From the NCBI GenBank assembly GCA_946885915.1, contig CAMPHF010000007.1, positions 1 through 64,000 of the forward strand: a stretch of DNA of 64,000 nt, in the 5' to 3' direction. The stretch is from an uncultured Idiomarina sp. (GTDB lineage Bacteria > Pseudomonadota > Gammaproteobacteria > Enterobacterales > Alteromonadaceae). Of this stretch, positions 21,919-31,638 are shown piece after piece. How positions within the stretch are numbered: position 1 is the first letter of the stretch; each line of letters starts with the position of its first letter. The notes beneath the pieces are model-generated. The model was not told the DNA's origin, searched no databases, and was given only the letters and a program-made list of their open reading frames with translations. The position numbers were made by a program, and so were the translations under genes.

Positions 21919-23334
21919 TTAACGACCCGGCAAAACCATGCCGTCTTCACGCATTTTTGCTAGTTTGTAGCGCAGTGTACGCGGCGAGATACCTAAGTGT
22001 TCTGCCACTGGCTTGCGCTTACCTTTAAAGCGTTGCAGCGCTTCGAGTATAATTTGACGCTCTTGCTGCCACAGCTCAGTGCCCAGCACATCGCCATTCT
22101 TAACTTGCTCAGGTAACACGCTCTCAACTGGTGTATGCAATTGCAGCGGCGCTTGTGCATCAAGCATCAAATCTGCCGCATCAATCACCCCACCTTGTTG
22201 CAAAATCAGCGCGCGTTGGATCACATTTTCAAGTTCTCGCACGTTACCAGGCCATTGATGTGCCAATAACTGTGCTTCAGCCGCCGCCGTAAAATTGGCG
22301 CGCAACACTCCAGAGCGTTCGCAATGGCGAGTTAATAAATGATTCGCTAGCGGTAAGATGTCCCCTACTCGCTGCGCCAACGGCAACCAGCTGAGTGGGA
22401 AAACGTTGAGGCGATAATACAAATCCTCACGAAAACGACCATCAACCACCGCCGTTTGTAAATCGCGATTACTGGTCGCAATCACCCGCACATCAAGCTG
22501 AATTAATTTACGACCGCCTAAGCGCTCAACTTGACGCTCTTGCAGCACCCGCAATAATTTTGCCTGTAGGCCTAAATCCATTTCGGTAATTTCATCGAGC
22601 AATAGTGTGCCACCCTGGGCTAATTCGAACTTACCCGGACAGGCTTGCACCGCACCTGTGAACGCACCTTTTTCGTAACCAAAGAGTGTGGCTTCCAGCA
22701 TATTTTCAGGAATAGCCGCACAGTTAATGGCTACAAATGGCGCTTCTGCACGTGGTGATTGCTGGTGAATATATTGGGCTAGAACCTCTTTACCAGAGCC
22801 GCTAGGCCCGGTAATCATGACGGTAGCTTGGGTTTGCGCGACGCGCTGGGCCAAGCGCAACAAGTCTTGCGAGCGCGGGTCACCGACAACGGGCTCATCA
22901 CTATGGGCTTCATGTGCCGGCAAATAGCGCTCAACTAAAGTCTGTAGTCGCTCGGTCGAGAATGGCTTACTGAGATAGTCAATGGCGCCTTCGCGCATCG
23001 CCACTACCGCGTCATCTACTTTGGCATACGCCGTCATCATGATCACCGGTACATCGATTTGCTGGACATTCATGCTACGCAATAATTGTAAGCCGTTTAC
23101 GCCCGCCATTTGTACATCACTAATCACCAATTCAATCGGCTCAGCTTTTAGCTTCAGGAGCGCACTTTCGCCGTCGATGGCTTCTTCACAGTGATAGCCA
23201 GAGAGCGTCAAGGTATCGACAATCGCCTCGCGTAACGCCGCGTCATCTTCGACAACTAAAATGGTCCGAGCGGCATCGGCTGCTGAACGAGAGGCCATAG
23301 CTGACGTGGTCAGCGAAGCTTGAGTTGCGGTCAT
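21919..23334 (-). CDS. flrC: Sigma-54-dependent flagellar response regulator FlrC (FleR)
   Basis: FlrC activates class III flagellar promoters when phosphorylated by FlrB. The 471-residue product has a receiver domain (about 23-140, phosphoacceptor D73 in V-I-S-D-V-Q-M) and a sigma-54 AAA+ domain with G-P-S-G-S-G-K-E and the sigma-54-contacting G-A-F-T-G-A. A Fis-type helix-turn-helix is at the C terminus (P-R-T-L-R-Y-K-L). Its start overlaps the flrB stop (ATGA), which decides the start. The sigma-54 promoter just downstream is a likely target. Confidence 0.95.
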   Translation of the reverse strand: MTATQASLTTSAMASRSAADAARTILVVEDDAALREAIVDTLTLSGYHCEEAIDGESALLKLKAEPIELVISDVQMAGVNGLQLLRSMNVQQIDVPVIMMTAYAKVDDAVVAMREGAIDYLSKPFSTERLQTLVERYLPAHEAHSDEPVVGDPRSQDLLRLAQRVAQTQATVMITGPSGSGKEVLAQYIHQQSPRAEAPFVAINCAAIPENMLEATLFGYEKGAFTGAVQACPGKFELAQGGTLLLDEITEMDLGLQAKLLRVLQERQVERLGGRKLIQLDVRVIATSNRDLQTAVVDGRFREDLYYRLNVFPLSWLPLAQRVGDILPLANHLLTRHCERSGVLRANFTAAAEAQLLAHQWPGNVRELENVIQRALILQQGGVIDAADLMLDAQAPLQLHTPVESVLPEQVKNGDVLGTELWQQERQIILEALQRFKGKRKPVAEHLGISPRTLRYKLAKMREDGMVLPGR

Positions 23335-24437
23335 ACGGTAGTTCCTTCAGAAGTTGCTGCAGGGTTTTGCGACCAGGCGGTGAGTGGCAAACGAACCTTA
23401 AAGGTGGTGCCCTGATCCACCTCACTTTCGACGCTTACCTGGCCTTGGTGAGACTTCACCACAGCATGCACCACGGCAAGTCCAAGACCGGTTCCGTGGG
23501 TTTTGGTCGTCACAAAAGGGGTAAATATTTTGGCTTGCTGGGCTGCGGACATGCCACAGCCATAATCTGTCACGTCAATACAGAGTTGTTCGGTGTCGAG
23601 GTAAAGTTTAAGCTTCACGGTCGCTCGTGCTTGGCTGGCTTGAATACCATTCATGACGAGATTTTGGACAGCACCAACCAGTGCGTTTAGATTACCGCGC
23701 AGCATTGCCTGTGGCGCTTGTAGCTCAATCTCTAAATGCGCTTGATGCTGTTGGATATAAGCTTCAGTTTGCTGCTCAAGCTGGGCAATCAGTTCTGCTG
23801 CACTAAAGGTTTGTAGCACCTGCTGCGAGCCACTTTTAGCAAACAGCAACATGTCATTCACCTGATGCTCGAGCGTGCGTAAACGAGCAGTCAATTTGTC
23901 AACAAAAGGTAAGCGCTGCGCATCAGTTAAACGCGCATGCTTTAAGTTGTCCGCATATAGCATTGCTGCCGCTAATGGAGTCCGTACTTGATGAGCCAAG
24001 GCAGCCACCATTCGGCCCATTTCAGACAGGCGTTGCAGTTGACTCATGCGCGCCTGTAATTCACGTGTTTCGGTCAAGTCCGTCAACACAATCAATTGCC
24101 CGGCATCGGGTGCTAGTGACGAAATATCTAGTCTTACGCGGCGGCCAGTGCGTAGCGATACCTCGTGGCCATCGTCTGCCCGCGGCGCAAATACTGCTGC
24201 CACTACCTCACGCCACAACTTACCCAGCAACGGCTGGGCTAACAGCGTTTCTGCCGCATGGTTGGCATGGTCGATCACGCCGCTTGAATCTAGCGTTAAT
24301 ACCGCTTGTGGCATTGCCGCCAAAATAGCATCTAAACGCCGAGTTTGGCGCACCACTGTGGCATCAATGACTTGTGCAGGTCCGCGCTTGACCTCAGCGG
24401 GGCTAAACACAACCGAAGATTGTAAGGAAGCAGTCAT
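23331..24437 (-). CDS. flrB: Flagellar sensor histidine kinase FlrB (FleS)
   Basis: FlrB is the soluble kinase that phosphorylates FlrC. From the ATG at 24437 the product is 368 residues: a PAS domain (about 30-125), a dimerisation/phosphoacceptor domain with H149 in A-L-A-H-Q-V-R-T-P-L, and a C-terminal ATPase domain with the G2 box G-T-G-L-G-L-A. No transmembrane segment is visible, as in other FlrB/FleS proteins. A longer frame from a TTG at 24503 would place the start inside the sigma-54 promoter, so it is rejected. It is coupled to flrC by ATGA. Confidence 0.94.
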   Translation of the reverse strand: MTASLQSSVVFSPAEVKRGPAQVIDATVVRQTRRLDAILAAMPQAVLTLDSSGVIDHANHAAETLLAQPLLGKLWREVVAAVFAPRADDGHEVSLRTGRRVRLDISSLAPDAGQLIVLTDLTETRELQARMSQLQRLSEMGRMVAALAHQVRTPLAAAMLYADNLKHARLTDAQRLPFVDKLTARLRTLEHQVNDMLLFAKSGSQQVLQTFSAAELIAQLEQQTEAYIQQHQAHLEIELQAPQAMLRGNLNALVGAVQNLVMNGIQASQARATVKLKLYLDTEQLCIDVTDYGCGMSAAQQAKIFTPFVTTKTHGTGLGLAVVHAVVKSHQGQVSVESEVDQGTTFKVRLPLTAWSQNPAATSEGTTV

Positions 24438-24499
24438 CGCACTATCTCGCTTATCAAATCCAAGAGCCAACCAATGGGCTCTATACGTGGATGAGCTAT

Positions 24500-24514
24500 G
24501 CAATCAGCGTGCCA
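24500..24514 (-). promoter_or_regulatory. Sigma-54 promoter of flrBC
   Basis: On the minus strand the site reads TGGCAC-GCTGA-TTGC, a perfect match to TGGCAC-N5-TTGC. It lies 63 bases upstream of the flrB start and downstream of flrA. In Vibrio the FlrA/sigma-54 pair is known to drive flrBC, and this placement fits that scheme. Confidence 0.88.
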
Positions 24515-24643
24515 TCAAGCAAATCTTTTAAAATCAGAGGGATAAGAGGCATTACGGGGAAATCTAGCTGCCAAAAAATTGACAGCTGCGCGAATTACTT
24601 CGACTTCATTGCAGGGTTTAATTGCAGGACTTAGTCGCAGAGT

Positions 24644-26107
24644 TTAGTCGCGGACTAATTGAAACTTCTTCATTTTCTCAACTAAGGTGGTGCGACGCAT
24701 ACCAAGCCGCTCCGCGGCGCGCGCCACCACCCAATCTTCTTGCTCGAGTGCTTGGCGGATCAAATCAACCTCCAAATCATTCAGCATTTCTTTCAAATTC
24801 ATGCCCTGCTCGGGTAACTGCGACCAAGCTTTATCGTGGCCATTGGTTTTCACCAGGCTTTCCGCCGCAACAGGGGAATCGATTTCGTCGTCTTCATCAT
24901 CTCGAAACATGGCGCTGAGTGCCTCACGTTCGAGTAATTCTTCCGGATATTCCGGAGGTTGCGCATCCACGTCCAAATGCCGATACTTCAGCGGTAAATC
25001 GGCCACATCGACAATACCATTGGGCATAATGATGCTCATCCGCTCTACCAAATTCGACAATTCCCGCACGTTACCCGGCCAATCATGTTGTTGCAGTGAC
25101 AACAGCGCCTGATCGGTAAACCGCACCGACACTTTCTGCTCGGCTTGCACGCGCGCGCACAACTCATTAACAAGGAGCGCTAAATCATCTTGGCGTTCGC
25201 GCAAGGCAGGCATTTCAATCGGAAATACATTCAAGCGATAGTACAAATCTTCCCGGAACTTACCGTCGAGGATCATTTGCTCAAGTTCACGGTGGGTAGC
25301 AGCGACAATCCGAATATCGGCTTGAATACTTTTGTTACCGCCGACTCGCTCAAAGGTTCGCTCCTGCAGCACGCGCAGTAATTTCACCTGCATTGGCAGT
25401 GGCATATCGCCTATTTCATCAAGAAATAAGGTACCACCTTGCGCCAACTCAAAACGCCCTTTGCGGGCAGCCACCGCCCCGGTAAATGCACCTTTTTCAT
25501 GGCCAAACAACTCACTTTCCAGCAGTTCTGCAGGAATCGCGCCACAGTTTACCGGTACAAATGGCCCCTTGGCACGATGACTTAAATAGTGAATATTGCG
25601 CGCTACGACCTCTTTACCAGTACCCGACTCACCCAGCACTAAAACACTGGCATCGGTGCTTGCAACCTGCCCGATGAGTTTGCGGACGGTGCCGATAGTA
25701 CGGCTACGGCCAACCAAACTACGAAATAATTCAGCATTAGAATGGGCCGACTGTTTACCCGGCTTATGTTCGTGATAACTCTGGCAATGATGTAATAACT
25801 GGGTGAGCGAGGTGTAATTCACTTTGCTCGGCAGTTGCCCGACAACATTCGCCAATACCAACGCATCGGCATGCCGCTCATGCGCTAATAAAAAGGGAAC
25901 CTGGGGTAAGGATTTCGCCAGCTGGGTAGCGCAAATATCGAAGTCACCAACAATCACACACTGTGGCAACTCGCGTTCACACGCCTGCGGTAGATGTTCT
26001 GGCGCAATGTCTTCTAATTGCTCACCAAGAAAATCAAGAACCGTGGCCAACGCCTGTTTGCGGGCGCTGGAGGCTTCGATCATCAATATTTTCTTAGGAT
26101 TTTGCAT
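24644..26107 (-). CDS. flrA: Sigma-54-dependent flagellar master regulator FlrA (FleQ)
   Basis: FlrA sits at the top of the polar flagellar hierarchy; the Pseudomonas homologue FleQ also responds to cyclic-di-GMP. From the ATG at 26107 the product is 487 residues, the Vibrio length: an N-terminal FleQ receiver-like domain (about 1-110), a sigma-54 AAA+ domain with G-E-S-G-T-G-K-E and G-A-F-T-G-A, and a Fis-type helix-turn-helix ([12 protein letters not shown]). A GTG at 26128 could extend it by seven residues; neither start has a strong ribosome site. flrBC follows. Confidence 0.93.
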   Translation of the reverse strand: MQNPKKILMIEASSARKQALATVLDFLGEQLEDIAPEHLPQACERELPQCVIVGDFDICATQLAKSLPQVPFLLAHERHADALVLANVVGQLPSKVNYTSLTQLLHHCQSYHEHKPGKQSAHSNAELFRSLVGRSRTIGTVRKLIGQVASTDASVLVLGESGTGKEVVARNIHYLSHRAKGPFVPVNCGAIPAELLESELFGHEKGAFTGAVAARKGRFELAQGGTLFLDEIGDMPLPMQVKLLRVLQERTFERVGGNKSIQADIRIVAATHRELEQMILDGKFREDLYYRLNVFPIEMPALRERQDDLALLVNELCARVQAEQKVSVRFTDQALLSLQQHDWPGNVRELSNLVERMSIIMPNGIVDVADLPLKYRHLDVDAQPPEYPEELLEREALSAMFRDDEDDEIDSPVAAESLVKTNGHDKAWSQLPEQGMNLKEMLNDLEVDLIRQALEQEDWVVARAAERLGMRRTTLVEKMKKFQLVRD

Positions 26108-26215
26108 GCGCGTTATTTGCTTAGCCACAACTTATTGACGAGAACTGTAGAGCCATTTTAACGAAGCATCGATCAGACGCAAGCACTACCTTTTGCAATT
26201 CTTTACCGAACCGAG

Positions 26216-26764
26216 TTAATCCCGAGCCGCAAAACAATAACGAGCATCATGGCTCAGCACATAGAGCTCGTCATTAATTTCTGCGAAACAAGGCGAATTT
26301 TGTTCCAGCGCCGCATACGCCCACTGGTAATAGACATTTCGATGTAATTTAGCGGTTAAGCCACGCCACAATTGAATATAGGGCATGTGCTCGCGGATAA
26401 ACAGCGCGTGATCAGCGCTAATGGCAGCAGTATCCCCAACATTAGTGGTCACTTGCACAATGGGAGGTTGGTCCGCTTGTTCCGGTGCTACGATTTGCCA
26501 ACTGGTCACCACAAATGGCGCATCAGCAACTTGGATCCGCACTTTTTCCGCTGGCGTCACCAGAAAATAATCATCGGCTTCCGTTACCAGCACCGAGGCA
26601 AACAGCTTGACCAACTCAGCTCTGCGGAGCGGCGAATCCTGATAATACCAATCGCCGTTAGCATCAATTCGCATCGGAATATCACCACAAAATGGCGGAT
26701 TCCACTGCTCGGTTGGCGCATGTCGATGCTGTTCTAGCGACGCGACCAACTGGCTTAGATCCAT
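26216..26764 (-). CDS. DUF1285 domain-containing protein
   Basis: The 182-residue cytoplasmic protein matches the DUF1285 family, whose role is unknown to me. Recognisable features are N-P-P-F-C-G-D-I-P-M-R-I (about 22-33), the W-Y-Y-Q-D-S-P-L-R-R block, L-V-K-L-F-A-S-V-L and V-T-P-A-E-K-V-R-I-Q-V-A-D-A-P-F (about 67-84). It has no signal peptide or membrane segment. It starts 14 bases after the stop of the orphan response regulator on the same strand, so the two probably share a transcript. Confidence 0.85.
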   Translation of the reverse strand: MDLSQLVASLEQHRHAPTEQWNPPFCGDIPMRIDANGDWYYQDSPLRRAELVKLFASVLVTEADDYFLVTPAEKVRIQVADAPFVVTSWQIVAPEQADQPPIVQVTTNVGDTAAISADHALFIREHMPYIQLWRGLTAKLHRNVYYQWAYAALEQNSPCFAEINDELYVLSHDARYCFAARD

Positions 26765-26778
26765 GACAACCTCTAGCG

Positions 26779-27405
26779 TTAGTTAACCAATTTCTTCTGC
26801 CGCAACAAATACCACAAGGTAGCTTCAGTTCGGTTGGACACTTTAATCGCTTTGAATATAGCCGACAAATGCACCCGAATCGTGCCCTCCGTGATACCCA
26901 AAATATTAGCTATTTCCTTATTGCTTAACCCTTGAGCCAGTAACTGCATGATTTCAAGTTGCCGTGGCGAAAGGAAATTTTCGGCGCTGCCTTGGTGCGG
27001 CGACACTTCGCTCAAACGCGAGTCATCCGGCAAGTAACGGTCATTGTTCAATAATGCTTTTACTGCTAACTTGGCTTCCTCTGCCGAGGCATCTTTCGGA
27101 AGATAGCTGCGCACGCCGGCGGCGATGGCTTGGCGCACATCAGTAAGCGGTTTTCGCCAGGTGAATAAAACCACATGCGCGTTCGGTGCGTATCGTTTTA
27201 AGCGCTGCAATGCCGGACGAATTTCGGCATCGGGTAAATCCATCTCAATAAAGATAAGATTGAAGCTAGCGTCGCTGCGTAAATAGTCTTCAGCGATCGA
27301 AAAGTTAGTGGCCTCGTAAATTGCAATGTTCGAGGTATAACTGGTTAACAACTGGATCAGACCCGATCGGACAAAAAATTGTGGATCAATGATAAGTGTT
27401 TTCAT
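26779..27405 (-). CDS. LuxR/NarL-type response regulator with atypical receiver
   Basis: The 208-residue protein has a receiver-like domain (1-115) and a LuxR helix-turn-helix (about 145-200, L-S-P-R-Q-L-E-I-M-Q-L-L-A-Q-G-L-S-N-K). By alignment, the phosphoacceptor position is Glu54 (I-F-I-E-M-D-L-P) instead of Asp, and the usual acidic pair near residue 7 is D-P; Thr82 and Lys104 are kept. Phosphorylation is therefore doubtful, and Glu may mimic an active state. The start is ATG at 27405; an in-frame extension to 27537 has no support. No histidine kinase is adjacent. DUF1285 follows. Confidence 0.88.
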   Translation of the reverse strand: MKTLIIDPQFFVRSGLIQLLTSYTSNIAIYEATNFSIAEDYLRSDASFNLIFIEMDLPDAEIRPALQRLKRYAPNAHVVLFTWRKPLTDVRQAIAAGVRSYLPKDASAEEAKLAVKALLNNDRYLPDDSRLSEVSPHQGSAENFLSPRQLEIMQLLAQGLSNKEIANILGITEGTIRVHLSAIFKAIKVSNRTEATLWYLLRQKKLVN

Positions 27406-27590
27406 GGGCGCGCTTCTTGCTTTTCTGAGAGCTGACCAAGCAGCTGTTCCTAAATTAAATCCTAGGCTGTTAACGCTAACGCCGCGGCGATAAGCACTTA
27501 AACAGTGTAGGTATATACGTAATGTTATTATGCACATTTAAAAAACAATAACAGTGTAACAAAAGCCTAAAGCATTTATTATTTTTTTCA

Positions 27591-27604
27591 CGGTAAATTT
27601 ACCG
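27591..27604. promoter_or_regulatory. 14-bp perfect palindrome in a divergent promoter region
   Basis: CGGTAAATTTACCG is a perfect palindrome in the 282-base gap between the LuxR-type regulator and the exported amidohydrolase. The surrounding DNA is AT-rich. It could be an operator for either gene; no U-tract follows, so it is not a terminator. I see no gene in this gap. Confidence 0.35.
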
Positions 27605-27687
27605 ATTGTCTAAAAATTCATTAGAGTAGGCGCTTGTTATTCGAAATCACCGAAGCAATTACAAAAATATGACTAAAGAGTAACCCT

Positions 27688-29388
27688 ATGAATCTCAGTT
27701 CTTTCTTACATTCTTTCATGCTCGCAAGCGCGTTGGTTGTTGGTCTTTCCTTTACTAGTCATGCCGCCGCTGATGATCACAAAGATGCGACCCAGCTCTA
27801 CCACAATGCGAATGGTTATACGCTGGTTGGCGAGCCCGGTGCTGAAGCCAAATTACAACAATTCTCGGTATTAGTGGTAAGTGCTGGCAAGGTAGTTGCG
27901 ATTGGTGATGAAACGCTGATTGCAAAGCACCCCGACGCGCAGAAGATAGACGTAAAGGACCAAACCTTGTTGCCCGGCATTACCGATGCCCATGGCCATG
28001 TCTTAGGTTTGGGTGACTACTTACGCCAAGCTGATTTGCGCGAAGCGAGCAGCGAAACGGATGCCGCTAAACGTGTGCAGCAGTTCGCACAGGCCAACCA
28101 AGACAACGAGTGGGTCATCGGCCGTGGCTGGAATCAGGAATTATGGCCAAGTAAGTCGTTTCCAACCAAAGCCAGCCTAGATGAAGTTGTTGCTAACCGC
28201 CCAGTGGTACTCACTCGAGTAGATGCGCATGCGGTGTGGGCCAATTCTGAAGCGCTCAAACGCGCCGGCATTACCGCCACAACCATTGACCCTGATGGTG
28301 GTGAAATTATTCGCGACGCCAATGGCGAACCCACCGGCGTGCTGATTGATAACGCCATGGGTTTAGTCGAGCGCATGATTCCGCAAGCCGACGAAGCACA
28401 ATTGAAGGCATCCTTTAACGCCGCATTTGAACACTTATTAGCGCTTGGTATTACCGGTGTGCACGATGCCGGCATTAGCGCCCGTGAACTGAAGGTTTAT
28501 CGCGAACTTGCAGAAACTGGCGAACTTCCGGTGCGTATTTACGGCATGTTAGCAGCAACCGAGCCGACTCTGCCTGAACTACTCAAGCAAGGTCATATCA
28601 ATACGGCTGACGATAAGTTAAGTATTCGTAGCGTAAAAGTATATGCCGATGGCGCGCTTGGTTCGCGTGGTGCTGCATTGCTCGAACCATACAGCGATGC
28701 GCCGAATCAACGTGGCCTAATGGTGACTTCCGAGGAAGACATTCGCGCACTATACGAGCTCATCATTCCAGCCGATTTTCAAATCAACATTCACGCCATT
28801 GGTGACCGTGCCAATCGGGTGGCATTAGATGAGTTCGAACGTGCCTTTCCGCTCATTGGTGGGCGTGCACTGCGCCACCGAATTGAGCACGCTCAAGTCG
28901 TACATCCCGACGATTTAGCAAGATTTGCTGAACTCGACGTGATTGCCTCCATGCAACCTACTCATGCCACCAGTGATAAAAATATGGCTGAAGATCGGCT
29001 CGGTAAAGCGCGGATGGAAGGTGCTTACGCGTGGCAAACACTGCTCGATAGCGGCGCCATGATTGCCGCTGGCTCAGATTTCCCGGTTGAGTTAGCCAAC
29101 CCATTTTTTGGGGTGCATGCAGCCGTTACTCGCCAAGACCGTGATAATCAACCGCAAGGCGGCTGGTATGCGCACGAGAAAATGACAGTGGAACAAGCAC
29201 TACGCACCTTTACCCTAGATGCGGCCTACGCCAGTCATCAAGAGCAAGTGATTGGCTCGCTAGAGCCAGGGAAATGGGCGGACTTTATTATTGTTGACCA
29301 AGACCCGTTTGCTGCACAGCCAGCTATACTGTGGCAAACCAATGTAATGGCCACTTATGTAGCCGGTAAATTACAGTATCAACCTTAA
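27688..29388 (+). CDS. Exported amidohydrolase (YtcJ-like, amidohydrolase family 3)
   Basis: The 566-residue protein has a Sec signal peptide (about 1-28, ending S-H-A-A-A) and a metal-dependent amidohydrolase fold. The metal motif D-A-H-G-H-V (about 105), H-A-I-G-D-R-A-N-R, R-I-E-H-A-Q and the late S-D-F-P-V-E are present, as in YtcJ-type enzymes. The substrate cannot be read from sequence; relatives cleave N-acyl or formyl C-N bonds. It is followed after 21 bases by a response regulator and then pdxH. The periplasmic location fits a peptide/amino-acid-feeding bacterium. Confidence 0.88.
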   Translation: MNLSSFLHSFMLASALVVGLSFTSHAAADDHKDATQLYHNANGYTLVGEPGAEAKLQQFSVLVVSAGKVVAIGDETLIAKHPDAQKIDVKDQTLLPGITDAHGHVLGLGDYLRQADLREASSETDAAKRVQQFAQANQDNEWVIGRGWNQELWPSKSFPTKASLDEVVANRPVVLTRVDAHAVWANSEALKRAGITATTIDPDGGEIIRDANGEPTGVLIDNAMGLVERMIPQADEAQLKASFNAAFEHLLALGITGVHDAGISARELKVYRELAETGELPVRIYGMLAATEPTLPELLKQGHINTADDKLSIRSVKVYADGALGSRGAALLEPYSDAPNQRGLMVTSEEDIRALYELIIPADFQINIHAIGDRANRVALDEFERAFPLIGGRALRHRIEHAQVVHPDDLARFAELDVIASMQPTHATSDKNMAEDRLGKARMEGAYAWQTLLDSGAMIAAGSDFPVELANPFFGVHAAVTRQDRDNQPQGGWYAHEKMTVEQALRTFTLDAAYASHQEQVIGSLEPGKWADFIIVDQDPFAAQPAILWQTNVMATYVAGKLQYQP

Positions 29389-29409
29389 TCGCAAGTTGGA
29401 TGCGTACTT

Positions 29410-30948
29410 ATGACTGACGAGTTTTTATTTGCTGATGATGACGCCGCGCCCGCGACGGAAGAAGGACGCGAGCCTTATCACATCCTGATCATCGATGATG
29501 ATCAGGAAATCCACGCCATTACCAAAATGGCTTTGAACGAATTTAAACTCGACGGTCATCCGGTGCGATTCACCTCTGGCTATTCCGGTGCAGAAGCGCG
29601 TGAATTGTTGTCGCAGCCAAATGAATACGCCATGGTACTGCTGGATGTGGTGATGGAGAACGATCATGCCGGGCTAGACACTGCTCGCTGGATCCGCGAA
29701 ACCTTGAAAAATCACCTCATCCGGATTGTGTTGCGTACTGGTCAGCCTGGCCAAGCGCCGGAAGAAGAAGTTATTGCCAAGTACGATATCGATGACTACA
29801 AAGAGAAAACCGAACTGACCTACCGTAAGCTCGTGACCCTCATGTATTCGTGCCTGCGCGCATACCGTGACTTGTGTGCCATAGAGCGTAACAAAAAAGG
29901 GCTTGAGAAGGTCATTACCGCTTCGGCTGAAGTGTTTTCGGCACGCTCGTTACAGCAATTGTGCCAAGGTATTTTAGAGCAAATTGTCGCACTTATTACC
30001 CGCTCTGATGATGCTGCTTATGTGCGCATGACAGGTTTCACCGCTATCGGTAGCCAGCGCGATCCGTTTGAAATCATCAGTGGCACTGGCGATTATGCCG
30101 ACAACGTGGGCAGTCGTATTAATGGCGATGTAGACCAAGCCGTATTGGCCAAATTACGGCAAAGCACTGGCCCAGCCTCAATATTGAGCGATGGCAACTA
30201 CTACGGTATTTACACCACCTCACGAGGTAATCAGTACTTATTATTCGTGCGTAATATTCGCGAACTCACCGAACTTGACCAAAACCTACTCAATCTGTTT
30301 ATCAATCACTCGTCAATTGCGCTCGAAAATCATAGCCAAAACAATGCAGAGTTAGAGGCGCAGCGTGACTTACTTTATAGCGTTGGCGAAGCGATTGATA
30401 AGCACTCCATTGAGGCCCACAGTCATCATGTGAAACGCAGCGCAGAAATGGCCGCACAACTCGCCATTCTAAGTGGCTGCTCACGCGAAGAAGCCGATCG
30501 GTTTAAAGCCGCAGCGGCCGTTTACGATATTGGTAAAATCACCTTGCAACGTGAGCTAGCGGCCACCACTGACGTGCTTACCGTTCACCAATATGAAGAA
30601 ATTATGCGCCAGGTAATTAACGGTCATGATTACTTCAGCCAAGCGGACTCTGCATTAGCCGTGATTGCTGCGCGGCTTGCCCATGACTTCCATGAGCGCT
30701 GGGACGGAAGTGGTTACCCGCACGGTAAACGGGGTGTAGAGATTGACCATGGCGCACGATTGTTATCACTTACTAGTCACCTAGATAGTTTATTATCCGC
30801 ACGTGGTGAACGCCCAGCGAAATCTGAAGATGAAGCCAAAGCGTATATCAAAGAAAATAGCGGTATTATTTTTGAACCCGAGTTGGTTAGCTTGCTGCTA
30901 GATCATTATGCCAGCATTGAACAAATCAGAGCTCGCTTTCCCGATTAA
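29410..30948 (+). CDS. Response regulator with DUF3369 and degenerate HD-GYP domain
   Basis: The 512-residue protein has a receiver domain (about 23-145, phosphoacceptor D79 in L-L-D-V), a DUF3369 middle domain (about 165-315) and an HD-GYP-like output domain (about 325-510). GYP is intact (435-437). However, the HD dyad is Tyr372-Asp373 and the usual HHE is F-H-E (427-429); other metal ligands also look lost. Canonical HD-GYP proteins hydrolyse cyclic-di-GMP, so this one may bind but not cut it. It lies between the amidohydrolase and pdxH with short gaps. Confidence 0.88.
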   Translation: MTDEFLFADDDAAPATEEGREPYHILIIDDDQEIHAITKMALNEFKLDGHPVRFTSGYSGAEARELLSQPNEYAMVLLDVVMENDHAGLDTARWIRETLKNHLIRIVLRTGQPGQAPEEEVIAKYDIDDYKEKTELTYRKLVTLMYSCLRAYRDLCAIERNKKGLEKVITASAEVFSARSLQQLCQGILEQIVALITRSDDAAYVRMTGFTAIGSQRDPFEIISGTGDYADNVGSRINGDVDQAVLAKLRQSTGPASILSDGNYYGIYTTSRGNQYLLFVRNIRELTELDQNLLNLFINHSSIALENHSQNNAELEAQRDLLYSVGEAIDKHSIEAHSHHVKRSAEMAAQLAILSGCSREEADRFKAAAAVYDIGKITLQRELAATTDVLTVHQYEEIMRQVINGHDYFSQADSALAVIAARLAHDFHERWDGSGYPHGKRGVEIDHGARLLSLTSHLDSLLSARGERPAKSEDEAKAYIKENSGIIFEPELVSLLLDHYASIEQIRARFPD

Positions 30949-30962
30949 ACGCCGAGGTGTAT

Positions 30963-31601
30963 ATGCAGTTACATGGCATTCGTCGCGATTATGAACAAGC
31001 ACAATTGCGCCGTGAGGACCTAACCGACAGCCCGTTTGAGATGCTACAACAGTGGTTGCAGCAAGCCACTGAGCAGAACGCATCGCCGGACCCAACCGCG
31101 ATGGTGATAGCCACAGTTGACGCCGATCAGCGTCCGCGGCAACGCACCGTATTATTGAAGGATTTATCCACCAGCGGCTTGGTGTTTTACACCAACCTTC
31201 ATAGTGCCAAAGGCCAAGCGCTGGCTCATAATCCGGCTCTGTCAGCCCACTTTTCTTGGTTGCCGTTAGAGCGCCAAGTGGCGGTTGAAGGTGTTGCTAA
31301 ACTGCTACCACGAGAACAAGTAGCGCGTTACTTTCACTCGCGGCCGCGGGAGAGCCAAATTGGCGCGTGGGTATCTGCCCAAAGCCAAGTGATAGATTCA
31401 CGGGAAGCACTTGAACAGGCGCTACAGGACTTTCAAGCGAAGTTTGAAGGTGGCCAGGTACCACTTCCTGAGCACTGGGGCGGTTACCTCATTGAGCCTA
31501 CTCGGTTTGAGTTTTGGCAAGGCGGCAAACATCGCTTGCACGACCGCTTTGAATACCTAAAAACCGACAACGGTTGGCGTATTCAGCGCTTGCAACCTTA
31601 A
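30963..31601 (+). CDS. pdxH: Pyridoxamine 5'-phosphate oxidase
   Basis: PdxH is an FMN enzyme that makes pyridoxal 5'-phosphate from PNP or PMP. The 212-residue product (E. coli 218) has R-Q-R-T-V-L-L-K (about 60-67, FMN/substrate binding), Q-I-G-A-W-V-S-A-Q-S and the C-terminal signature F-E-F-W-Q-G-G-K-H-R-L-H-D-R. ATG at 30963 has GAGG 5 bases upstream; a GTG at 30957 overlaps that site. It is 14 bases downstream of the response regulator. Its cofactor serves enzymes such as SpeA. Confidence 0.95.
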   Translation: MQLHGIRRDYEQAQLRREDLTDSPFEMLQQWLQQATEQNASPDPTAMVIATVDADQRPRQRTVLLKDLSTSGLVFYTNLHSAKGQALAHNPALSAHFSWLPLERQVAVEGVAKLLPREQVARYFHSRPRESQIGAWVSAQSQVIDSREALEQALQDFQAKFEGGQVPLPEHWGGYLIEPTRFEFWQGGKHRLHDRFEYLKTDNGWRIQRLQP

Positions 31602-31638
31602 CCTTGCGCCCAAGCCCAAACTCAAACTCAAACCTCAG

